DNA from: Streptomyces sp. B21-083
GTDB taxonomy: Bacteria > Actinomycetota > Actinomycetes > Streptomycetales > Streptomycetaceae
Direction: 5' to 3'
DNA length: 64,000 nt
Assembly (NCBI RefSeq): GCF_036898825.1
Contig: NZ_JARUND010000002.1
Location: forward strand, 2,666,001 to 2,730,000
The first letter of the stretch is position 1. Every line of letters starts with the position of its first letter. Shown in pieces: positions 1 through 8,442 of this stretch. The notes under the pieces were generated by a model, which was not told the DNA's origin, did not search any database, and was given only the letters and a program-made list of their open reading frames with translations. Position numbers and translations under genes: made by a program.

Positions 1-74
1 CATTTCGTGCGCGTTGCGCACCTTGATCACCCGGCCGACGCCGGGGTGAACGCCTCGCGCACGGCGGGTGTCAT
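1..74 (-). pseudogene. possible 5' end of a gene, frame broken after 15 codons
   Basis: An ATG at 74 on the minus strand has a good ribosome binding site (AGGGGC about 5 bases upstream). It reads only MTPAVREAFTPASAG before a TGA at 27-29. The other minus frame stays open to the window edge from a GTG at about 45 and reads VIKVRNAHEM. A single-base indel in the GC-rich run near 30-45 would join the two. It is either a leader peptide, a broken gene or a sequencing error. No family is recognisable from so little sequence. Confidence 0.2.
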
Positions 75-150
75 GCTCTGCCCCTCATCTTGCCTGTTCG
101 CGACGACATCCGTAATGGGTGATCCCTGACCGGAACCGTTGCGGCGGTCG

Positions 151-184
151 CGGATTACGATCAGTGGCCACGGATTACGATCAG
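151..184. repeat. two 14-bp direct repeats, 20-bp phase
   Basis: CGGATTACGATCAG occurs exactly at 151-164 and again at 171-184, separated by TGGCCA. The 20-bp period is close to two helical turns, so both copies face the same side of the DNA. They lie 70-100 bases before the DUF3105 gene start at 253. Tandem regulator binding is the inference; no regulator can be named. Confidence 0.5.
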
Positions 185-252
185 ACACCGACCAAGCGCC
201 GGGCCGACCGGCCGGCCGACCGACCGCCCCTTTCCCCAGAAGGATCGATCCC

Positions 253-930
253 ATGGGTTCCGCCAAGAAGAGCGCCATAGACAGTGGCAGCGCGGCGCGC
301 AAGGCGCGCATAGAGGAGATGCGGCGCGCCGAGCGCTCGCGTGAGCGCCGGAACCGGATCCTCACGATCGGTGTGAGTGTCGTCATAGTGGCCGGCCTGG
401 TCGTCGGCGCGACGGTCCTCGTGAAGAAGCAGTCCGACAAGAGTGACACCGCGGCGAGCGACTCCAAGGGCGCGGGCAAGTTCGTCACCGGCGCGGACGG
501 CGTGAAGACCTGGGACAAGAAGCTCACCCAGAACCACGTCACCAAGACCGTGAACTACCCGATGGAGCCCCCGGTCGGCGGTGACCACAACCAGGTCTGG
601 ATGAACTGCAACGGCGACGTCTACGCCAAGGCGCTCAACAACATGAACGCCGTGCACTCCCTGGAGCACGGCGCCGTGTGGGTGACGTACAACAGCAAGG
701 CGGCGAAGACCGACATCGACGCGCTCGCGGCCAAGGTGAAGAAGACGCCGTACACGCTGATGAGCCCGGACGACAAGCAGGCGGATCCGATCATGCTCTC
801 CGCGTGGGGCAAGCAGCGCACGGTTACCAGCGCCAAGGACCCGAACGTGGACAAGTTCTTCGAGGAGTTCGTCCAGGGCAAGCAGACCCCCGAGCCGGGC
901 GCCGCCTGCACGAACGGGCTGTCCCAGTGA
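253..930 (+). CDS. DUF3105 family membrane-anchored protein
   Basis: This 225-aa protein has a strongly charged N-terminus (residues 1-35, rich in Arg, Lys and Glu). One hydrophobic segment at about 36-57 (ILTIGVSVVIVAGLVVGATVLV) should leave the C-terminal part outside the membrane. The C-terminal region at about 90-220 matches the DUF3105 pattern as I remember it, including PPVGGDHNQVWMNCG-like and HSLEHGAVWVTY stretches with several His and Cys residues. The ATG at 253 is chosen because AGAAGGATC precedes it; the open frame runs further upstream without such a site. It overlaps the DUF305 gene by four bases (GTGA), so the two are translationally coupled. DUF3105-DUF305 pairs are common in actinobacteria. 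A link to metal or copper handling is inferred from the His-rich DUF305 partner. The biochemical function is unknown. Confidence 0.85.
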   Translation: MGSAKKSAIDSGSAARKARIEEMRRAERSRERRNRILTIGVSVVIVAGLVVGATVLVKKQSDKSDTAASDSKGAGKFVTGADGVKTWDKKLTQNHVTKTVNYPMEPPVGGDHNQVWMNCNGDVYAKALNNMNAVHSLEHGAVWVTYNSKAAKTDIDALAAKVKKTPYTLMSPDDKQADPIMLSAWGKQRTVTSAKDPNVDKFFEEFVQGKQTPEPGAACTNGLSQ

Positions 931-1550
931 GGCGGGCACCCTGGATCGCCGGTGCCGCCGCGACGGCCCTCGTCGCGGCCGGCGCGATCACGTACGCGGT
1001 CGCCGACGGCGAGGACTCCGGGATGAAGGCCCCCTCCGCCGGCTCGGCGGACGCGGGCTTCGCCCGTGACATGGCTGTCCACCATCAGCAGGCCGTCGAG
1101 ATGTCGTACATCGTGCGCGACCGGACGACCAACGAGGAGATCCGGCGGCTCGCGTACGACATCTCGCAGACGCAGGCCAACCAGCGCGGCATGCTGCTGG
1201 GCTGGCTCGACCTGTGGGAGCTGCCGAAGGTGTCCTCGGACGCGCCGATGAGCTGGATGGACATGGCGGGCATGGCCGACGGCAAGGACGGCGCGCTGAT
1301 GCCGGGCATGGCGACCAACACCGACATGACGAAGCTCGGCAGGCTCAGCGGCAAGCAGGCCGAGGTCTTCTATCTCCAGCTGATGACCAAGCACCACCAG
1401 GGCGGTATCCACATGGCTCAGGGGTGTGTGGACCGGTGCGAGGTGGGGGTGGAGAAGCGGCTCGCGCAGGGCATGGTCAACGCGCAGGAGTCGGAGATCT
1501 CCCTGATGGCGGGGATGTTGAAGGAGCGGGGCGCGAAGGCCCTTTCGTAG
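927..1550 (+). CDS. DUF305 (CopM-like) secreted or membrane-anchored protein
   Basis: The GTG start at 927 overlaps the previous stop codon, giving 207 aa. Residues 5-24 are a signal or membrane segment (APWIAGAAATALVAAGAITY). The DUF305 hallmark is two His-His clusters: HHQQAVEM from residue 52 and KHHQGGIHMA around 156. The region between and around them is rich in Met (MSWMDMAGM, MPGM), which suggests a four-helix metal-binding bundle on the outer face. DUF305 proteins such as cyanobacterial CopM bind copper; that this one does is inference. It forms an operon with the DUF3105 gene upstream. Confidence 0.88.
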   Translation: MRRAPWIAGAAATALVAAGAITYAVADGEDSGMKAPSAGSADAGFARDMAVHHQQAVEMSYIVRDRTTNEEIRRLAYDISQTQANQRGMLLGWLDLWELPKVSSDAPMSWMDMAGMADGKDGALMPGMATNTDMTKLGRLSGKQAEVFYLQLMTKHHQGGIHMAQGCVDRCEVGVEKRLAQGMVNAQESEISLMAGMLKERGAKALS

Positions 1551-1733
1551 GGAGGACGGTTCGCGGAACGATTGGGAACTTAAACCTCAAATCGCTTGCG
1601 TATACGTTCTCTTGGGTGCTTCTTGGTACATCCATTCCCCATGGATTCCCCTGGCATGAACAGTTCATCGCGAGAGTGGCCAGCGGCGAGTGATCACTCG
1701 CCTTGCTCGCGTTGAACCGCATCAGGGGGTTCC

Positions 1734-3680
1734 ATGAGATCCAATCGCGCCATCAAGCGCGCCGGTGTGAGCCTGGCAGCGACACTGCCTCTGCTCGCCG
1801 GCGCGCTGGCGCTCGGCATTCCCGCGGCCCATGCCGCGGACGCCCCGGGCCGGGACACGCTCGCCGGCACCAGGCCCGCGTGGGCCACCGCCAAGGCGGA
1901 CAAGGGCGCCACGGCCGACAGCTCCAAGGTGTCCGCCCGGGTGTACCTCGCCGGCCGGGACGCGGCCGGGCTGACCGCGTACGCGAAGGCCGTCTCCGAC
2001 CCGAAGTCCGCCTCGTACGGCAAGTACCTCACCGCCGCGCAGGTCCAGCAGCGCTTCGGTGCCTCCCCGGCCCAGGTCGCCGCCGTCAAGGCGTGGCTGA
2101 CGGCGTCGGGCCTCAAGGTCACCGGCGTCACGGCCCACTACGTCACAGTGACCGGTGACGTGGCCGCCGCCGAGAAGGCCTTCAGCACACAGCTGCACAA
2201 CTACGCCAAGGGCAAGAGGACCTACCGTGCCCCGGCGAAGGCCGCGTCCGCGCCGGAGAGCCTGAAGGGTGCCGTCCTGACCGTCACGGGTCTGGACAAC
2301 GCCCCGCACACGGCGACCCACGACGACACGCTGCCGGCGCCGGAGACGGTGTTCCGCAACGCGGGTCCGTTCTCCACGTACTACGGCTCGAACACCGCTT
2401 CGACCCTGCCGACGGCGTACGGCGCCCAGATCCCGTACGCCGTCGAGGGCTACACGGGCAAGCAGCTGCGAGCCGCGTACGGCGCGGGCAGCTGGACCGG
2501 CAAGAAGGTGCGCGTCGCCATCACGGACGCCTACGCCTCGCCGTACATCGCCGGCGACGCCGCCACCTACGCGGCCAAGCACGGCGATGCCGACTACCGG
2601 AAGGGCCAGCTCAAGCAGGTCCTGCCGGCGAACTACACGAACACCGAGGACTGCGGCGCCGCCGGCTGGTACGGCGAGGAGACCCTCGACGTCGAAGCCG
2701 TGCACGCGGTCGCGCCGGGCGCCGACATCACGTACGTCGGCTCCGCGTCCTGCACCGACGACGACCTGCTCGACGCGCTCGGCAAGGTCGTCGACAAGCA
2801 CCTGGCCGACATCGTCTCCAACTCGTGGGGCGACAACGAGGCCAACCAGACCCCGGAGCTGGCCGCCGCCTACGACCAGCTGTTCAAGCTGGGCGCGGTC
2901 CAGGGCATCGGCTTCTACTTCTCCTCCGGCGACAACGGCGACGAGGTCGTCAACACCGGCCAGAAGCAGGTCGACACCCCGGCCAACTCGGCGTGGGTGA
3001 CGGCGGTCGGCGGTACCTCGCTGGCGGTCGGCCGGGGCGACAAGTACCAGTTCGAGACCGGCTGGGGCACCGAGAAGGCCTCGCTGTCGGCCGACGGCAA
3101 GAGCTGGACGAACTTCCCGGGCGCCTACACCTCCGGCGCGGGCGGCGGCACCAGCGCGACCGTCGCGGAGCCCTTCTACCAGAAGGGCCTCGTCCCGGAC
3201 TACCTGGCCAAGGCCAACAGCTCGAAGGGCAACCGGGTCGTCCCGGACATCGCGGCCATCGCCGACCCGAACACCGGCTTCAAGGTCGGCCAGACCCAGA
3301 CCCTGCCGGCCGGCGGCACCGCCTACGACGAGTACCGCATCGGCGGTACGTCCCTGGCGGCACCGGTGATCGCGGCCGTGCAGGCGCTGGCCCAGGAGGC
3401 TCGCGGCGGCAAGGCGATCGGCTTCGCCAACCCGGCGATCTACGCGACGTACGCCTCGCACGCGAAGGTCTACCACGACGTGACCGACAACCCCACGGGG
3501 TACGGACTCGCCGTGGCACGCCTCGACTTCGCCAACGGCTATGACTCCACGGACGGGATCCTCACCTCCGTCCGCAGCCTCGGCAAGGACAGCTCGCTGC
3601 AGGCCGTACGCGGCTACGACGACGTGACCGGCGTGGGTTCACCCGCGAGCGGCTACGTCGAGTCGTACCGGCGCCGCTGA
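1734..3680 (+). CDS. secreted sedolisin (S53) serine-carboxyl protease precursor
   Basis: This 648-aa preproprotein begins with a signal peptide (residues 1-35, cleavage near AHA-AD) that carries the basic start MRSNRAIKRAG. An activation prodomain of the Pro-kumamolisin type follows at about 45-185. The catalytic domain shows the S53 triad: Glu315 and Asp319 in GEETLD, and Ser540 in GGTSLAAP. Asp367 in SNSWGD is the oxyanion-hole aspartate. A Ca-site-like region lies near the C-terminus (DDVTGVGSP). Sedolisins are acid-active endopeptidases that process themselves outside the cell. The gene stands alone, with a strong terminator 20 bases after its stop. The ATG at 1734 follows GGGGTTCC, a modest ribosome site. 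A role in extracellular protein degradation is inferred from the family. Confidence 0.95.
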   Translation: MRSNRAIKRAGVSLAATLPLLAGALALGIPAAHAADAPGRDTLAGTRPAWATAKADKGATADSSKVSARVYLAGRDAAGLTAYAKAVSDPKSASYGKYLTAAQVQQRFGASPAQVAAVKAWLTASGLKVTGVTAHYVTVTGDVAAAEKAFSTQLHNYAKGKRTYRAPAKAASAPESLKGAVLTVTGLDNAPHTATHDDTLPAPETVFRNAGPFSTYYGSNTASTLPTAYGAQIPYAVEGYTGKQLRAAYGAGSWTGKKVRVAITDAYASPYIAGDAATYAAKHGDADYRKGQLKQVLPANYTNTEDCGAAGWYGEETLDVEAVHAVAPGADITYVGSASCTDDDLLDALGKVVDKHLADIVSNSWGDNEANQTPELAAAYDQLFKLGAVQGIGFYFSSGDNGDEVVNTGQKQVDTPANSAWVTAVGGTSLAVGRGDKYQFETGWGTEKASLSADGKSWTNFPGAYTSGAGGGTSATVAEPFYQKGLVPDYLAKANSSKGNRVVPDIAAIADPNTGFKVGQTQTLPAGGTAYDEYRIGGTSLAAPVIAAVQALAQEARGGKAIGFANPAIYATYASHAKVYHDVTDNPTGYGLAVARLDFANGYDSTDGILTSVRSLGKDSSLQAVRGYDDVTGVGSPASGYVESYRRR

Positions 3681-3698
3681 CCCGGCAGCATGCCTGAA

Positions 3699-3739
3699 GC
3701 CCGCCCCCGGAGCGTTCACCGTCCGGGGGCGGGCTTTTT
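3699..3739 (+). terminator. rho-independent terminator after the sedolisin gene
   Basis: GCCCGCCCCCGG (3699-3710) pairs with CCGGGGGCGGGC (3723-3734) across a 12-base loop and is followed by TTTTT. It begins 18 bases after the protease stop and faces the convergent membrane-protein gene. Confidence 0.9.
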
Positions 3740-3757
3740 GTCTCTCCCTGGATCCCG

Positions 3758-4216
3758 CTACGCGTGCGGCGGCCTGACTCCTCGCCCACCTCGCTCCGTC
3801 ATGAGGAAGATCACGAAACCCGCGACGAACACGAGTGCGCCGCCGATCAGGAACGGTACGGGGGTGTACTCGTCGATACACGTCTGCCCGCCCGACGACG
3901 AACTGCAGACATTCCCCGGGCCGCCACGGTTCAGGTACGCGAGGTAGAAGAGTGGCAGCGCCAGCCCCGCGAGACCTCCGACAGCGGCGTTCCGTGGCCC
4001 CTTCCGCAGCAGGAGCACCGCGCCCACGGCGGCCAGGACGAGGAACACCAGCCCCACCGTCAGGATCGCGGCGAGCCCGACGGCCAGGCACGCTCCCACT
4101 GCGAACCACGCCAGGAACCAACCCCAGCCCGACCTGCGTCTTTCACTGTCCACCCGTGCACCGCTGTATGCCATACCTCTCATTGAAGACGCGGCCATGA
4201 CATCCGGGCAACGCAC
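3758..4216 (-). CDS. small hypothetical membrane protein
   Basis: The reading frame gives up to 152 aa with three or four hydrophobic segments: about 32-60 (WFLAWFAVGACLAVGLAAIL and VGLVFLVLAAVGAVLLL), about 77-93, and about 121-140 (PFLIGGALVFVAGFVIFLM). Between the last two is an extracytoplasmic-type loop with two Cys (VCSSSSGGQTC). The start is uncertain. GTG 4216, ATG 4198 and the ATG codons near 4183 and 4174 are all in frame and none has a convincing ribosome site. No family was recognised. It is convergent with the protease gene. Confidence 0.6.
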   Translation of the reverse strand: MRCPDVMAASSMRGMAYSGARVDSERRRSGWGWFLAWFAVGACLAVGLAAILTVGLVFLVLAAVGAVLLLRKGPRNAAVGGLAGLALPLFYLAYLNRGGPGNVCSSSSGGQTCIDEYTPVPFLIGGALVFVAGFVIFLMTERGGRGVRPPHA

Positions 4217-4384
4217 TTCAATGTCTCATTGCCCTGCCATCGTGGAGAGATGACCAGAGATGACCCGAAGCGCGTTGCGGCGGGCCCGGCTTACGGCATG
4301 TGACCGCTGAACCAGAAGCGAGAGACCCTGACCGGCGTGGGCCGACGCACACTCCGCACCACCCCATCGTGTCGCATTGACGAT

Positions 4385-4398
4385 TACACTTGGCGGCG
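4385..4398 (+). promoter_or_regulatory. -10 element implying a leaderless nadE transcript
   Basis: TACACT at 4385-4390 fits an actinobacterial -10 hexamer (TANNNT). Transcription would begin 7-8 bases later, at or next to the GTG start at 4398. No Shine-Dalgarno sequence precedes that GTG. No good -35 was seen. Confidence 0.4.
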
Positions 4399-6152
4399 TG
4401 CCTCAACTACGCCTCGCCCTGAACCAGATCGACTCGCGCGTCGGCGACATCGCCAAGAACGCGGACTCGGTCCTCCGCTGGACCCGGCACTCCGCCGAGC
4501 AGGGAGCGCACCTCGTGGCGTTCCCGGAGATGGTGCTGACCGGGTACCCCGTCGAGGATCTCGCCCTGCGCTCCTCCTTCGTGGAGGCGTCCCGCGCGGC
4601 CCTGCGCTCACTCGCCACGCGTCTCGCCGACGAGGGCTTCGGTGAGCTGCCGGTGGTCCTCGGCTACCTCGACCGGTCCGAGAGCGACCTGCCGAAGTTC
4701 GGCCGCCCGGCCGGCTCCCCGCGCAACGCGGGCGCGGTTCTGTACGGCGGCGAGGTGCTTCTGACCTACGCCAAGCACCACCTCCCGAACTACGGCGTCT
4801 TCGACGAGTTCCGCTACTTCGTGCCGGGCGACACCATGCCCGTACTGCGGGTGCACGGCGTCGACGTGGCGCTCGCGATCTGCGAGGACCTCTGGCAGGA
4901 CGGCGGCCGGGTCCCGGCGGCGCGCTCCGCGAGGGCGGGCCTCCTGCTCTCGATCAACGCCTCCCCGTTCGAGCGCGACAAGGACGACACCCGCCTGGAA
5001 CTGGTCCGCAAGCGCGCCCAGGAGGCGGGCTGCACGACCGCCTACCTCGCGATGGTCGGCGGCCAGGACGAGCTGGTCTTCGACGGGGACTCGATCGTCG
5101 TCGACAAGGACGGCGAGGTGATCGCACGGGCCCCCCAGTTCACGGAGGGCTGCGTGGTCCTCGACCTGGACCTGCCGGCTGCTCTGCCCGACGCCCCGAC
5201 GGGCGTGGTGGACGACGGGCTGCGCATCGACCGCGTGGTGCTCTCGGAGGACCCGCTGCCGGCGTACGAGCCCGAGCTGACGGGCAGCTACGCGGAGCGC
5301 CTGGACGACGCCGAGGAGATGTACTCGGCGCTGGTGGTGGGCCTGCGGGCGTACGCGACGAAGAACGGCTTCAGGTCGGTGCTGATCGGCCTGTCCGGCG
5401 GTATCGACTCGGCGCTGGTCGCGGCGCTCGCGTGTGACGCGGTGGGCGCGGAGAACGTGTACGGCGTGGCGATGCCGTCGAAGTACTCGTCCGACCACTC
5501 GATCGGCGACGCGGCGGAACTGGCCCGGCGCACGGGCCTCAACTTCCGCACGGTGCCGATCGAGCCGATGTTCGACGCGTACATGGGCTCGCTGGGTCTG
5601 ACGGGCCTGGCGGAGGAGAACCTCCAGTCACGGCTGCGGGGCACGATGCTGATGGCGATCTCCAACGAGGAGGGTCACATCGTGCTGGCGCCGGGCAACA
5701 AGTCGGAGCTGGCGGTGGGTTACTCGACCCTGTACGGCGACTCGGTGGGCGCGTACGGCCCGATCAAGGACGTGTACAAGACGTCGGTCTTCCGCCTGGC
5801 CGAGTGGCGCAACAGGGCGGCCTCGGAACGGGGCGAGACCCCGCCGATCCCGGAGAACTCGATCACGAAACCGCCGAGTGCGGAGTTGCGTCCGGACCAG
5901 GTGGACACGGATTCCCTCCCCGACTATCCGGTCCTCGACGCGATCCTCGAGCTGTACGTGGACCGGGACACGGGCGCCGACGAGATCGTGGCGGCCGGAT
6001 ACGACGCGGAACTGGTGACCCGGGTACTGCGGATGGTCGACACGGCGGAGTACAAGCGACGCCAGTACCCGCCGGGCACGAAGATCTCGGCAAAGGGCTT
6101 CGGCAAGGACCGGCGGCTGCCTATTACGAACGGGTGGCGGGAGTCTGTTTAG
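4398..6152 (+). CDS. nadE: glutamine-dependent NAD+ synthetase
   Basis: The enzyme (584 aa) makes NAD+ from deamido-NAD+, ATP and glutamine, the last step of NAD synthesis. The N-terminal nitrilase-type glutaminase domain (about 1-260) has its triad visible: Glu44 in FPEMVLTGYP, Lys126 in KHHLPNYGVFDE and Cys162 in AICEDLW. The C-terminal synthetase domain has the ATP pyrophosphatase loop SGGIDS at 333-338 and later the GNKSELAVGYSTLYGD stretch typical of NadE. Length is normal for the two-domain bacterial form. GTG 4398 is preferred over an upstream TTG at 4377 because homologues begin close to PQLRLALNQID and a -10 element sits just upstream. Confidence 0.97.
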   Translation: MPQLRLALNQIDSRVGDIAKNADSVLRWTRHSAEQGAHLVAFPEMVLTGYPVEDLALRSSFVEASRAALRSLATRLADEGFGELPVVLGYLDRSESDLPKFGRPAGSPRNAGAVLYGGEVLLTYAKHHLPNYGVFDEFRYFVPGDTMPVLRVHGVDVALAICEDLWQDGGRVPAARSARAGLLLSINASPFERDKDDTRLELVRKRAQEAGCTTAYLAMVGGQDELVFDGDSIVVDKDGEVIARAPQFTEGCVVLDLDLPAALPDAPTGVVDDGLRIDRVVLSEDPLPAYEPELTGSYAERLDDAEEMYSALVVGLRAYATKNGFRSVLIGLSGGIDSALVAALACDAVGAENVYGVAMPSKYSSDHSIGDAAELARRTGLNFRTVPIEPMFDAYMGSLGLTGLAEENLQSRLRGTMLMAISNEEGHIVLAPGNKSELAVGYSTLYGDSVGAYGPIKDVYKTSVFRLAEWRNRAASERGETPPIPENSITKPPSAELRPDQVDTDSLPDYPVLDAILELYVDRDTGADEIVAAGYDAELVTRVLRMVDTAEYKRRQYPPGTKISAKGFGKDRRLPITNGWRESV

Positions 6153-6199
6153 CAATAGCTCAACCGATAAGCTTGAGATTTAACCCGTAGGAGCCTTGG

Positions 6200-6730
6200 G
6201 TGCGTGGCTCGCATACTCGTCAAATGAGCTCGATCTCCACGCACCACCGGTTCCGGGACCCCCGGAGCACGAAGTACGACTTCCTCAGGTCGGTTCTCGT
6301 GCGCTGTCCCGGCTGCGGGAAGGTCGCGCACGTCGGTACAGCACCAGACCCGTCCGGGGTTCACGACCAGGGCCTCTTCGCACGGAGGCGTCTCGTTTGT
6401 CGCAGCTGTGGGCTGGCGAAGGACTGGAGCCGTGGCGGTGTGGCCTTGCACCGGGACCGGCATGCGCCGGCCACAGACCCGTACTTCGATGTACGTCTCT
6501 GGCTGCAGACCGAGACCCGGCACGGGTGGGTATGGGCCTACAACCTGGAACACCTGGACCTGATCAGACGATTCGTGCGGGCACCGCTGCGTGAAGGGAT
6601 TCCCTGGCACGACCATGGCCGAAGGATGACCGTGGTGGCGCGCCTGCCCGCATGGATGCAGCAGGCCAAGAACCGTGACGAGGTGCTGCGGGCCATCGCC
6701 CGCATCCACACCTCACTGCTGCGCACCTGA
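6200..6730 (+). CDS. hypothetical protein with a zinc-ribbon-like motif
   Basis: A GTG start at 6200 is preceded by AGGAG with 6-base spacing, giving 176 aa. Two Cys pairs, CPGCGK near residue 36 and CRSCG near 67, form a CxxC-x(n)-CxxC zinc-ribbon-like arrangement. The rest is rich in Arg, Trp and His, with a C-terminal helical part ending in RAIARIHTSLLRT. I do not recognise the family. It sits between nadE and an IS remnant, so it may belong to accessory DNA. Confidence 0.7.
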   Translation: MRGSHTRQMSSISTHHRFRDPRSTKYDFLRSVLVRCPGCGKVAHVGTAPDPSGVHDQGLFARRRLVCRSCGLAKDWSRGGVALHRDRHAPATDPYFDVRLWLQTETRHGWVWAYNLEHLDLIRRFVRAPLREGIPWHDHGRRMTVVARLPAWMQQAKNRDEVLRAIARIHTSLLRT

Positions 6731-6732
6731 CC

Positions 6733-7010
6733 TTGTCCTTAGCCAGGAGCATCGCTGCTGACCTGGGCGTCAACCGGGCGACCCTGCGGGAGTGGGTGCT
6801 GCGTGACCGCGAACGCGTGGCATCACTGCTGCGGTTGCGAAGCCGGGCGCCCGGTCCCGGGAGGCGGTGTCGTCCGCTGATCCGGACGCGCGGGTGCGGC
6901 AGTTGGGGCCCGGGTGGCCGAGCTCGAGTCGAGTGAGCGCAAGCTCGCCACCGAGCGGGACATCCTCCGCAAGGCAAGTTCGTTGACGACCACCGCACCA
7001 CGGCCACCAG
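6733..7010 (+). pseudogene. remnant of an IS3-family transposase (orfA and start of orfB)
   Basis: The first part reads RSIAADLGVNRATLREWVLRD, the helix-turn-helix of IS3 OrfA, with its N-terminus missing. After a frameshift near 6904 the frame continues ARVAELESSERKLATERDILRKA, the leucine-zipper end of OrfA. In yet another frame the next bases give FVDDHRTT, the usual start of the OrfB integrase. Then the homology stops. The element is truncated at both ends, carries at least one frameshift, and has no terminal repeats I could find. It marks an old insertion and deletion event beside the XRE cassette. Confidence 0.75.
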
Positions 7011-7079
7011 GACAGATAGTGCACGAGCCCCAAAGAGGCAGGGATCAATGGCATCGTTCCCCAGGCATCGCCAGGGGTA

Positions 7080-7104
7080 CCGTTCTGGTGTCGAGTCAGA
7101 ACGG
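7080..7104. promoter_or_regulatory. perfect 8-bp inverted repeat before the XRE regulator
   Basis: CCGTTCTG (7080-7087) and CAGAACGG (7097-7104) are exact reverse complements around a 9-base spacer. The right arm overlaps the ribosome binding site of the regulator gene starting at 7113. It could be an autoregulatory operator or an RNA hairpin hiding the ribosome site. Confidence 0.5.
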
Positions 7105-7112
7105 AGCCCGGT

Positions 7113-8297
7113 ATGCCCCCGCATATGGACGAGCACACGGGCGCACGCGTCGCACGCGCGCGCAAAGCCCGCCGGTTGACACAACGCGAGTTGGCCGACC
7201 TCTCGAACGTCTCGTACAGCACCCTGACCAAGGTGGAACAAGGCAACCTGCCCGCGAGCCCGTCTGTCACCGGGGCGTTGGCCCGCGCACTGTCCGTGGC
7301 GGTCACCGACCTGACCGGTCAGCCCTACCTCGACGAACTGCGACAGGACCAACTGGACGGTCTGATCAACCCGATCCGCGAGGCTCTGAACATCTACGAC
7401 CTGGGCCCCGACCCGGACGTGGCCCCGCGCCCGGTGGCAGAACTGGAAGCCGACGCGGACAGGCTCTGCGCCATGGTCCGCGCGACGAACATCAAACAGG
7501 TCGCCGCCGACCTGCCCGCCCTGATCCACGAAGCCACAACGACCGCCCACATCACACCCGTTGACCGCAACTGGCGGCTGCTCGCCAGTACGTACCGGAC
7601 CGCGTACGACGTGACCACGAAGCTCGGGTTCTCCGACTTGTGCACGGTGGCCCTGGACCGCCTGGACTGGGCAGCGCAGCGCGCATCGGATCCGGTACTC
7701 AGCGGGATGCGTCAGTACCTGCGGGCTCTGGCCTATCTCCGGGCGAGCGACTACCGCACCGGGGGGCGGCTGGTCCAGCTGGGGATGGCCACCCTGCAGC
7801 AGGCCGAGGCGGGCCGCGAACGTGATGTCCTCACCGGCCAAATCCACCTCGGTGCCGCCGTATTGGCGGGTCGCTCCAAGGACGCGGAGACAGCAGAAGC
7901 GCACCTCGGTGAGGCACAGCGCATCGCGCAGCGGACCGGCCCGGCGGAGAAGGTGCACTGGCTGTCTTTCGGCCCGACCAACGTCGGTGTGCACCGCGTG
8001 AGCGTGCTCGCGGAACTCGACCAGTACCCCGAAGCCGTGCACGCGGCGCAGGAGATCGCGATTCCCGCCGAGTGGCCCCCGTCCCGGCTGGCGCATCACC
8101 ACGCCGAGGTCGCGCGGGCGGAGATGTGGACGGGCCGCACCGACGCGGCGTTCAAGAGCCTGACGAGAGCGCGCAAACTGGCGCCGCAGCAAACTCGATA
8201 TCACCCCACGGTGCGCGAGACCTATGCCGGGCTGGAAGCGGCCAGACGCAGAATGCCGGATACCTTCAACAACTTCGGTTCATGGCTCGGTATGTGA
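7113..8297 (+). CDS. XRE-family regulator with TPR-like C-terminal domain
   Basis: This 394-aa protein has a helix-turn-helix domain at about 6-60 (ARVARARKARRLTQRELADLSNVSYSTLTKVEQG). A long helical C-terminal region at about 130-380 contains repeated tetratricopeptide-like helices (YLRALAYLRASDYRTGGRLVQLGMATLQQAEAG and similar). This architecture occurs in many Streptomyces regulators that sense peptides or control differentiation. Translation starts at ATG 7113 behind GGAG. Directly after it come a strong hairpin and four small overlapping genes. That it controls them is inferred from position only. Confidence 0.9.
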   Translation: MPPHMDEHTGARVARARKARRLTQRELADLSNVSYSTLTKVEQGNLPASPSVTGALARALSVAVTDLTGQPYLDELRQDQLDGLINPIREALNIYDLGPDPDVAPRPVAELEADADRLCAMVRATNIKQVAADLPALIHEATTTAHITPVDRNWRLLASTYRTAYDVTTKLGFSDLCTVALDRLDWAAQRASDPVLSGMRQYLRALAYLRASDYRTGGRLVQLGMATLQQAEAGRERDVLTGQIHLGAAVLAGRSKDAETAEAHLGEAQRIAQRTGPAEKVHWLSFGPTNVGVHRVSVLAELDQYPEAVHAAQEIAIPAEWPPSRLAHHHAEVARAEMWTGRTDAAFKSLTRARKLAPQQTRYHPTVRETYAGLEAARRRMPDTFNNFGSWLGM

Positions 8298-8311
8298 CAT
8301 TGCGTCAAGCA

Positions 8312-8351
8312 AAGGCCGGGGCTATCAGCGATGTCTGATAGTTCCGGCCTT
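8312..8351 (+). terminator. 17-bp hairpin after the XRE gene
   Basis: AAGGCCGG-GG-CTATCAG pairs with CTGATAG-TT-CCGGCCTT, with G-U wobbles in the middle and a six-base loop CGATGT. It begins 14 bases after the XRE stop. The following bases (CTGTTGT) are only moderately T-rich, so it may be a partial terminator between the regulator and the small-protein operon. Confidence 0.7.
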
Positions 8352-8442
8352 CTGTTGTCCCCATGATGTGGAAGTGCAAAGACCCCCGCGACCGTGCGAC
8401 CGGTCCGGGGGCGTGGCCCACCACTTCGAGGGAGTGATGAAC

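Noticed and set aside
1722..3476. 584-codon minus-strand frame
   Set aside because: Antisense to the sedolisin gene, whose triad, signal peptide and prodomain are clear; the antisense product is Arg/Gly/Val noise.
6153..6199. weak hairpin CTCAA/TTGAG after nadE
   Set aside because: Five base pairs only, not enough to call a terminator.
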